From positions 1 to 5,028 of the forward strand of contig JAJCYK010000322.1 of assembly GCA_029262935.1 (NCBI GenBank): a stretch of DNA of 5,028 bases, in the 5' to 3' direction. The DNA is from Cytophagales bacterium (GTDB taxonomy: Bacteria > Bacteroidota > Bacteroidia > Cytophagales > Cyclobacteriaceae). The notes under the pieces are model-generated. The model did not search any database and was not told the origin of the DNA. It was given only the letters and a program-made list of their open reading frames with translations. Positions 1 through 5,028 of the stretch are shown here, in pieces. Position numbers and translations under genes: made by a program. The first letter of the stretch is position 1; every line of letters starts with the position of its first letter.

Positions 1-1621
1 ACTCAAACTTGATCGCACAACTAGAGTATTCCAGCAATATATGAGCGTCAACCCGTCCTTCTTCCTTAATACAGGTCATCAATAACTCTAGAATGGTTTG
101 GTATTTAGGTGACTTAAACTGGACTTCCGCTAGCTCTTGAAAAAAGTATTGGTGTAGGAATAGTTCCTCATCCAGCTTGCTGTTTCCATAATTCAGCAAA
201 AGCCGGATACTTTCTCTTTCTTGGTGTGTTATGGCGTCCTGCGGGGTACGCACTACTTTCTCTGGCACAGGATCCACTATATCTTCAGGAGCTAGGGCGG
301 CCGATTGGCCGGCATTGCGGGAAGCCTTTAGATGCAGTTTATTGAGTTCTCCTATTAAAAGCCCTTCATCAATTTCCAATAGCTCGCTGCATTGCTTTAG
401 ATAAATAGCTCTTTGTAAGGCATCCGGAATCTTTGAAATGCTTTGTACCACTTCCTTAATGGTATGCACTCTCTTGATAGGATCATCTGCTGCCTCTTTT
501 TGAAAAAGCTGCGTCTTATAGGTAATGAAATCCCTGCTTTGAGATTTTAAAAATTGTTGAAAATCTGAGGATCCAAGCTTCTTGGCATAACTGTCAGGGT
601 CCTCTCCCGTAGGAAACTCTACCACCCTTACATTGGCACCACTAGTAAGAATCATGTCAATGCCGCGCAGCGAGGCCTTTATACCGGCAGTATCACCGTC
701 AAAGAGCACCGTAATATTGCTGGTATACCTTTTAATCAATTTTATTTGATCCTCAGTGAGACTGGTTCCCGAGGAAGCTACCACGTTGGAAATACCTGAC
801 AAATGCAATGAGATTACATCCGTATAACCCTCTACCAAATAACAATTGTCCTCTTGACGAATAGTGTTGCGGCCTTGATGTAAGCCATACAGCACTTTAC
901 TCTTTTGATACACATCTGTTTCCGGAGAGTTTAAATATTTTGGCCCCTTTTGAGTTAATGTACGGGCACCAAACGCAATAACCTTCCCCGTTATGTTGTG
1001 AATGGGAAATATAACCCGTCCTCTGAACCTATCGTAGCGTTTTTCCTCTTTGACTACCACCAACCCCGCATCTATGAGCAATTGTTGTTGATATCCCTGG
1101 GCGATAGCGGTCTTATTAAACCCATCCCATTCCTCCAAACTGTATCCCAACTCAAATTCCTTTATTACGTTTTCGTGGTATCCTCTTTCTTTGAAATAAC
1201 TTAAGCCAATAGACCTGCCATCTGGGTGCTCTAAAAGGAGGTTATGAAAATAGTCTTTGGCATAATTGAGGACAATAAAGAGGCTTTCACGTTGGCTTTG
1301 CTGGGCTATTTCTTCTGGAGTAGGTGGTTCTTCTTCTAGCTCTATGCCGTACTTTTTGCCGAGAAATTTCATAGCCTGGATATAATCCAGTCCTTCAATT
1401 TCTTTTACAAACTCTATAGCATCACCTGCTTTGCCGCAACCAAAGCACTTAAATATGCCTTTAGCAGGAGCCACTGAAAAAGACGGGGTCTTTTCGTCAT
1501 GAAAGGGACAACAGGCCCATAGGTTTTGACCTTTACGTTTTAATGAAAGGAAATCGGAAACTACTTCCTCAATATCAACGCGTGCCTTTATTTCTTCTAT
1601 TGATGTGTTGTTAATAGTCAA
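1..1621 (-). CDS. dnaG: DNA primase DnaG (C-terminus cut off by window edge)
   Basis: Synthesises RNA primers for replication and works with the replicative helicase DnaB at the fork. About 540 codons are visible and read without a stop. Domains in order: CHC2 zinc-binding domain with C38, H41, C59 and C62 (CCPFH...KCFGC); the basic RNA-polymerase-domain motif YDRFRGRVIFPI near residues 196-207; the TOPRIM catalytic core with E264 in LVEGYTDV and D308/D310 in LFDGD, almost the same numbering as E. coli DnaG (E265, D309, D311); then the start of the helical DnaB-interacting region (QERESIRLLLNYGN, about 466-479). The last ~100 or more residues of a normal 600-680 aa primase lie beyond base 1. 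Start: TTG at 1621-1619, chosen because an in-frame TAA lies 36 bp upstream, the first in-frame ATG falls well past the zinc motif, and homologues begin just before the TIxxI segment. No Shine-Dalgarno is seen. Divergent from the mrp-nifU unit. The identity is certain; the exact start is less so. Confidence 0.96.
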   Translation of the reverse strand, partial: MTINNTSIEEIKARVDIEEVVSDFLSLKRKGQNLWACCPFHDEKTPSFSVAPAKGIFKCFGCGKAGDAIEFVKEIEGLDYIQAMKFLGKKYGIELEEEPPTPEEIAQQSQRESLFIVLNYAKDYFHNLLLEHPDGRSIGLSYFKERGYHENVIKEFELGYSLEEWDGFNKTAIAQGYQQQLLIDAGLVVVKEEKRYDRFRGRVIFPIHNITGKVIAFGARTLTQKGPKYLNSPETDVYQKSKVLYGLHQGRNTIRQEDNCYLVEGYTDVISLHLSGISNVVASSGTSLTEDQIKLIKRYTSNITVLFDGDTAGIKASLRGIDMILTSGANVRVVEFPTGEDPDSYAKKLGSSDFQQFLKSQSRDFITYKTQLFQKEAADDPIKRVHTIKEVVQSISKIPDALQRAIYLKQCSELLEIDEGLLIGELNKLHLKASRNAGQSAALAPEDIVDPVPEKVVRTPQDAITHQERESIRLLLNYGNSKLDEELFLHQYFFQELAEVQFKSPKYQTILELLMTCIKEEGRVDAHILLEYSSCAIKFE

Positions 1622-1685
1622 GAGCAGTTTTAAAACAGGACTGTAAAGATACTGTTACAAATTGAAACCTTCTTTTATGTCTTGT

Positions 1686-1707
1686 GTTAATTTAACAAAT
1701 TAGTTAA
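1686..1707. repeat. Three alternating GTTAA/TTAAC half-sites
   Basis: GTTAA (1686-1690), TTAAC (1692-1696) and GTTAA (1703-1707) form two overlapping inverted repeats sharing the middle arm: one with a 1-bp centre and one with a 6-bp spacer (AAATTA). They lie mid-way between the divergent starts, where an operator or an activator site would be expected. The motif is very AT-rich and short, so chance occurrence is quite possible; no regulator is identified. Confidence 0.3.
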
Positions 1708-1726
1708 TAATATAAGGGATATGCCC

Positions 1727-1749
1727 TAACTTGCACGTTGCACAAGTTA
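1727..1749 (+). promoter_or_regulatory. Inverted repeat in the mrp leader (operator or RNA hairpin)
   Basis: TAACTTG (1727-1733) and CAAGTTA (1743-1749) are perfect 7-bp inverted arms around a 9-base spacer; inside, TGCA-CGT-TGCA (1732-1742) gives a second, competing small dyad, and TTGCAC occurs twice as a direct repeat (1731-1736 and 1738-1743). The dyad ends 5 bp before the mrp ATG at 1755. As DNA it could be a dimeric-regulator operator; as RNA it could fold next to the start codon and limit ribosome access. No function is proven. Its position is also a reason to prefer the ATG at 1755 over the in-frame TTG at 1731, which falls within the left arm. Confidence 0.4.
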
Positions 1750-1754
1750 CACCT

Positions 1755-2852
1755 ATGAGTATTACAAAAGAAGCGGTTATAAATGCCTTGAGTACGGTTG
1801 ACGACCCTGATCTTAAACAGGACCTCATCACCTTGAATATGGTAAAGGACATTGACGTGTCTCCTGAAACTATTCGATTTACCGTAGTTTTAACGACACC
1901 TGCATGTCCCCTAAAAGAAGTCATTCGTCGTGCTTGTTTGGAGGCTATTGAAAACATGGTCAGCAAAGATGTCGAGGTAGACATAAAAATGACCTCTCAA
2001 GTAACTACCACGCGCGCAGACAATACGCCTATATTACCAAATGTGAAGAATATAATTGCGGTCGCTTCCGGTAAAGGCGGGGTGGGCAAATCAACAATTG
2101 CCAGCAATTTGGCAGTGGCTTTAGCCCAAACCGGTGCCAAGGTTGGTCTGATCGATGCGGATATATTTGGGCCTTCAATTCCAACCATGTTCAATTGTGC
2201 AAATGAACAGCCAGGTATTATTAAAAAAGGTGAAAAGAACTTTATTGTTCCCCTGGAGCAATATGGAGTTAAATTATTGTCCATTGGTTTCCTTACTCCA
2301 TCAGACAACGCAGTAATTTGGAGAGGGCCTATGGCGAGCTCTGCGCTTAAACAGTTTTTTGGAGATACGGAGTGGGGCGAGTTGGACTACTTACTTGTGG
2401 ATTTACCACCAGGGACCAGCGATATTCACTTAACCTTAGTGCAAACGGTTCCTGTGACAGGCGCAATTATGGTCACTACACCTCAAAAAGTAGCCCTGGC
2501 TGATGCAAACAAAGGAATTGCCATGTTTAGACAAGCCAACATTAACGTTCCGGTACTGGGTATTATTGAAAATATGGCGTATTTTACACCACCGGAGCTA
2601 CCCGAAAAGAAATATTACATTTTTGGAAAAGATGGAGGAGAGAAATTTGCCAAGCAACATCAAATACCATTATTAGCACAAATTCCTTTAGTGGAACAGG
2701 TTAGAGAAAGTGGCGATGTGGGATATCCAATCGCTCTAAAAGAAGGCCCTTCCGGGGAAGCTTTCCAAAAGCTTGCACAGACCTTGGCACAAGAAATTGC
2801 CATCAGAAATGCACAGCAACCGCAAACTAATAAAGTGGAGATGAAGTTATAA
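1755..2852 (+). CDS. apbC: Mrp/ApbC (NBP35-type) iron-sulfur cluster carrier ATPase
   Basis: A cytosolic P-loop NTPase of the MinD/Mrp family; bacterial ApbC/Mrp and eukaryotic Nbp35/Ind1 relatives bind and transfer Fe-S clusters to apoproteins. The protein is 365 aa from the ATG at 1755, a usual length. Residues 1-80 form an N-terminal MIP18/DUF59 domain (VDDPDLKQDL, TTPACPLK with the conserved C51). The ATPase domain has the deviant Walker A GKGGVGKST at 106-114 with both lysines (K107, K112), the IDAD motif at 133-136, RGPM at 190-193, and Walker B LLVDLPPGTSD at 213-223 (D216). The C-terminal CxxC used for cluster binding in classical ApbC is absent: the equivalent loop reads ENMAYFTPPELPEKKYY from residue 272. 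A TTG at 1731 would add eight residues, but the ATG matches the usual MSITKE-type beginning. First gene of a two-gene unit with the NifU-domain gene 8 bp downstream, which supports a role in Fe-S assembly. Confidence 0.95.
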   Translation: MSITKEAVINALSTVDDPDLKQDLITLNMVKDIDVSPETIRFTVVLTTPACPLKEVIRRACLEAIENMVSKDVEVDIKMTSQVTTTRADNTPILPNVKNIIAVASGKGGVGKSTIASNLAVALAQTGAKVGLIDADIFGPSIPTMFNCANEQPGIIKKGEKNFIVPLEQYGVKLLSIGFLTPSDNAVIWRGPMASSALKQFFGDTEWGELDYLLVDLPPGTSDIHLTLVQTVPVTGAIMVTTPQKVALADANKGIAMFRQANINVPVLGIIENMAYFTPPELPEKKYYIFGKDGGEKFAKQHQIPLLAQIPLVEQVRESGDVGYPIALKEGPSGEAFQKLAQTLAQEIAIRNAQQPQTNKVEMKL

Positions 2853-2860
2853 TAGAGATT

Positions 2861-3139
2861 ATGGATTTAACTGACAGAATCGAACGAGCTTTAGATAGTA
2901 TCAGACCGTATTTGAAAACCGACGGCGGCGATGTAAAGCTACTTGAAGTTACCAAAGACAAAACCGCACATATCGAGTTGTTGGGAGCCTGTGGTGCCTG
3001 TCCAATGTCTTCCATGACGTTCAAAGCAGGAATAGAAGAAGCTATCAAAAGAGAAGTCCCAGAAATTCTCAAAGTAGAAGCTGTTAACATTACTGCAGTA
3101 GATGACCCGAAGGCAACCCTGCCAGAGAACTTAAAGTAG
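2861..3139 (+). CDS. NifU C-terminal domain (Nfu-type) Fe-S scaffold protein
   Basis: A 92-aa protein consisting of a single NifU C-terminal domain, the part of NifU/NfuA that binds a [4Fe-4S] cluster, usually between two subunits, and passes it to target enzymes. Visible hallmarks are IRPYLKTDGGDVKLLEV at residues 14-30 and the cluster-binding motif LLGACGACPMSSMT with C44 and C47, followed by the amphipathic helix FKAGIEEAIKREVPEI. There is no N-terminal IscU-like or A-type domain, so it is the short stand-alone form, at normal length for that class. The ATG at 2861 follows the mrp stop by 8 bp with no room for a promoter, so it is almost certainly co-transcribed and translationally near-coupled. 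No strong ribosome binding site is seen. Pairing with Mrp suggests that one supplies and the other delivers clusters; that is inference from context. Confidence 0.95.
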   Translation: MDLTDRIERALDSIRPYLKTDGGDVKLLEVTKDKTAHIELLGACGACPMSSMTFKAGIEEAIKREVPEILKVEAVNITAVDDPKATLPENLK

Positions 3140-3212
3140 TATTGCGTTTTTTGATTTTTTTTCGTCTAGTACTTATTCGCCTGATACATTTTTGCGGCTT
3201 TAATTTCCATTT
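3140..3212 (+). other. Intergenic gap with T-rich run; possible transcript end and peptidase promoter
   Basis: A 73-bp gap between the nifU-type stop and the peptidase ATG. It opens with a run of T6-GA-T8 at 3147-3162, which would suit the U-tract of a terminator for mrp-nifU, but I find no GC-rich stem directly before it, so an intrinsic terminator is not demonstrated. A -7-like CATTTTTG (3187-3194, 7 of 8 to TAnnTTTG) precedes the peptidase start, but the only TTTG upstream (3150-3153) is 33 bp away, too far for the Bacteroidota consensus. An in-frame TAA at 3201-3203 fixes the peptidase start as the ATG at 3213. Confidence 0.35.
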
Positions 3213-5028
3213 ATGCAAAGGAGACTAGCATTTCTTATTATTTCCCTGCTCATTTTCACTACCGGATCCCTGCTAGCTCAAAAATCATGCGGTACAGTAA
3301 CTTATCAGGAGCAACTAAGTAAAAACTTCCCCCAATTGGAGCCGTCTCAACAATTCGAAGACTGGATAAAACTTCAGATTAGTCAAAATCGATCCAACCC
3401 CAGTAAGCTTAACCGGAAGGCCTTGTTAAATGAAGTAATTACCATCCCAGTGGTGGTACACATAGTTCATAATGGAGAGGGCATTGGTACTGGGACCAAT
3501 CTGGCAGAAAGTAGGATCTTAGAACAAATCCAAATACTTAACAATGACTTTCGAAGAATGAACGCCGATGCAGTAAATACACCAGCTGAATTCTTAGGCG
3601 TTGCTGCGGACGTAGAAATTGAATTTGCCTTAGCCATCAGGGACCCGGAAGGGCTGCCTACTACTGGCATTAACAGGATCACTGGAACCCGAAGCTCATG
3701 GGGTGTGGTCCACAACACCGAATTAAAGTCCTTGAGCTACTGGCCAGCCGAAGACTATTTAAACCTATGGGTAGCCCCGTTAGAAAGTCTCTTGGGCTAT
3801 GCCCAATTTCCTATCTCAAATTTGGGCGGTTTAAATATCGCCTCGGAAAATAGATTCACCGATGGCGTAGTCATTGACTCAGATTTTATGGGTAACAATC
3901 CTAACAGCAACCCGGAAAGTACCGGACGTACCGCCACGCACGAAATTGGGCATTTTTTGGGCCTACGACACATCTGGGGTGACGGAGGTTGCGGAGTGGA
4001 TGATTTTTGCGACGATACACCCTTGGCAAATAGCAGTAATTTTGGTTGCCCAAGTAGCAATTCCTGCGGCAGCGACGATATGGTTCAGAACTATATGGAT
4101 CTCACCGACGATATGTGTATGAACTTGTTTACCCTGTGTCAAAAAGATCGCATCCGAGCCGTTATGGACAACAGCCCCCGTCGGGCCAGCCTTCTCAACA
4201 GTCCTGCACTTACTGCTCCGGTGATGGTCAACAACGATGCTGGAGTCAAGTCAGTAAGCATGCCCCTGATGAACAATTGCCAGTCTGAAAACATTCCCCA
4301 AGCCGTCTTGAGGAATTACGGAACCAACGTTATTACCTCAGGAGAAGTGGCGCTTTGGATAAACAATGTCTTTATTGAAACACAACCCATCATCGATCCC
4401 ATAGGGTTATTGGAAACCACTACCGTTAACTTTAGTATTAGGACCATCGTGGATCAATCCGAGGTCTCTGTGCGCATTACTCTTGTAAATGGGTCTACAG
4501 ATAATAATGCCGAAAACAACGAAAAGAGTATCGTAGTAAATACTTCAAGTTTGGATGTACTACCAATAAATGAAACATTTCCCGTCTTTCCTGACGGCTG
4601 GGAGCTGCGAAATGACGATAACGACCTCTCCTGGGAAATTGCCAATGCGGTATTAAATGAACCTGCCAATACCGCTATCCGGATGAAGTTTTTCAGTTAT
4701 GAAAATGCTGATGGAGAGTACGACTATCTCATTTCTCCTGGGTTGGACTTCTCCAATTTCACTGATGTGATTCTTGATTTTAAGCTCGCATTTGCCCAGT
4801 TTTCTGCAAGTAGTAGAGACGGTTTAATTGTGGCAGTATCCACGGACTGCGGGAATACGTACGATCCTGCCAACTATCAATTTCAAGAAGAAGGAGCGGA
4901 CTTAGCAACGGTTGGTGTTAATAGTAATGAGTTTACCCCGGCTTCACAAAACGACTGGAGAACGGTATCCTTGGACCTTAGTCCTTTTGCTGGTATGGAC
5001 CAAATCAAAATTGCCTTTATTGGGATAA
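3213..5028 (+). CDS. Secreted M43 (pappalysin-type) zinc metallopeptidase with CARDB-like and anchor-J-like domains (C-terminus cut off)
   Basis: An exported zinc endopeptidase; 605 codons are visible with no stop. Residues 1-22 are a Sec signal peptide (basic MQRR, hydrophobic core, cleavage likely LLA|QKS). A short propeptide follows, carrying SCGT at 25-28, the likely cysteine switch of the family. The M43 catalytic domain starts near ITIPVVVHIVHN (76-87) and holds the extended zinc site HEIGHFLGLRHIW: H243, H247 and H253 as ligands and E244 as the catalytic base, then the Met-turn QNYMD with M295. Six cysteines (260, 266, 279, 285, 302, 309) lie within the active-site subdomain. Residues ~342-446 look like a CARDB/Ig-like adhesion domain, and ~452 onward like a choice-of-anchor J/MAM-like beta-sandwich (WELRNDDNDLSWEI, YDYLISPGLDFS). 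In relatives a type IX secretion sorting domain usually ends such proteins; here it would lie past the right edge. Start ATG 3213 follows an in-frame TAA. The substrate is unknown. Family assignment is sure; the accessory domain names are moderately sure. Confidence 0.93.
   Translation, partial: MQRRLAFLIISLLIFTTGSLLAQKSCGTVTYQEQLSKNFPQLEPSQQFEDWIKLQISQNRSNPSKLNRKALLNEVITIPVVVHIVHNGEGIGTGTNLAESRILEQIQILNNDFRRMNADAVNTPAEFLGVAADVEIEFALAIRDPEGLPTTGINRITGTRSSWGVVHNTELKSLSYWPAEDYLNLWVAPLESLLGYAQFPISNLGGLNIASENRFTDGVVIDSDFMGNNPNSNPESTGRTATHEIGHFLGLRHIWGDGGCGVDDFCDDTPLANSSNFGCPSSNSCGSDDMVQNYMDLTDDMCMNLFTLCQKDRIRAVMDNSPRRASLLNSPALTAPVMVNNDAGVKSVSMPLMNNCQSENIPQAVLRNYGTNVITSGEVALWINNVFIETQPIIDPIGLLETTTVNFSIRTIVDQSEVSVRITLVNGSTDNNAENNEKSIVVNTSSLDVLPINETFPVFPDGWELRNDDNDLSWEIANAVLNEPANTAIRMKFFSYENADGEYDYLISPGLDFSNFTDVILDFKLAFAQFSASSRDGLIVAVSTDCGNTYDPANYQFQEEGADLATVGVNSNEFTPASQNDWRTVSLDLSPFAGMDQIKIAFIGI

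Larger units (their letters stand above)
1622..1754. promoter_or_regulatory. Divergent intergenic region between dnaG and mrp
   Basis: This 133-bp AT-rich gap must carry the 5' signals of both dnaG (leftward) and the mrp-nifU unit (rightward). I found no convincing Bacteroidota promoter (-33 TTTG, about 19 bp, -7 TAnnTTTG) for either direction. The best -7 lookalike for dnaG is TATCTTTA on the minus strand (1651 down to 1644), 7 of 8 to consensus, but no TTTG lies at the right distance. For mrp the best is TAATTTAA at 1688-1695, 6 of 8, also without a properly spaced -33. The symmetric elements inside it are listed separately. Promoter presence is inferred from gene arrangement, not from a clear motif. 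Confidence 0.5.

Noticed and set aside
998..1204. Open frame of 68 codons on the plus strand
   Set aside because: It lies wholly inside dnaG on the opposite strand, has no recognisable protein features and is a shadow frame.
1731..1754. Eight-residue N-terminal extension of Mrp from TTG at 1731
   Set aside because: The ATG at 1755 gives the typical start of this family, and the TTG lies inside the left arm of an inverted repeat, more likely leader than coding sequence.
3112..3123. GGCA-ACCC-TGCC mini-hairpin as a terminator for mrp-nifU
   Set aside because: The stem is only 4 bp, lies within the nifU-type coding sequence and is more than 20 bp before the T-run, so it is not a plausible intrinsic terminator.
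3285..3296. Lipoprotein reading of the peptidase N-terminus (C26 as a lipidated cysteine)
   Set aside because: The residues before C26 are AQKS, which do not form a lipobox; cleavage after A22 by signal peptidase I fits better.
3467..4122. Several 80-90 codon open frames on both strands
   Set aside because: All overlap the M43 peptidase frame, which has clear catalytic motifs; they are shadow frames.
1..5028. Defence system, mobile element, CRISPR array, tRNA or other undescribed multi-gene system
   Set aside because: All coding space is filled by recognisable housekeeping or secreted-enzyme genes; no transposase, integrase, direct-repeat array or RNA gene structure is visible.

Overview
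The window looks like a chromosomal segment from a member of the Bacteroidota, probably a marine or environmental flavobacterium- or saprospirid-like lineage. The support is: no clear Shine-Dalgarno sequences before any start, AT-rich leaders, a Mrp ATPase with the ENMAYFTPPELP-type C-terminal loop familiar from this phylum, and a secreted M43 peptidase followed by CARDB-like and choice-of-anchor-J-like domains, an arrangement typical of type IX secretion cargo. No taxonomic search could be run, so the placement below phylum is a guess.

Layout: (1) 1-1621, minus strand: the first ~540 codons of DNA primase DnaG; its C-terminal end lies before base 1. (2) 1622-1754: a 133-bp divergent intergenic region with GTTAA/TTAAC half-sites and a 7-bp-arm inverted repeat just before the next start. 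(3) 1755-2852, plus: Mrp/ApbC-type P-loop ATPase with an N-terminal MIP18 (DUF59) domain. (4) 2861-3139, plus: a one-domain NifU C-terminal (Nfu-type) Fe-S scaffold, 8 bp downstream and surely co-transcribed. (5) 3140-3212: a short gap with a T-rich run. (6) 3213-5028, plus: a secreted M43 (pappalysin-type) zinc metallopeptidase, open at the right edge.

Genes 3 and 4 form a coherent two-gene Fe-S cluster assembly/delivery unit: the Nfu protein can carry a cluster on its CxxC and the Mrp ATPase is a cluster carrier/targeting factor. DnaG is an unrelated replication housekeeping gene that shares only the divergent regulatory region. The peptidase is an exported enzyme with its own start, probably its own transcript. 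I see no tRNA, rRNA, CRISPR array, insertion sequence, phage gene or evidence of a new multi-gene system. The points worth a second look are the dyad in the mrp leader, the missing Mrp CxxC motif, and the cysteine pattern of the M43 enzyme (a likely cysteine switch plus a probable extra disulfide).
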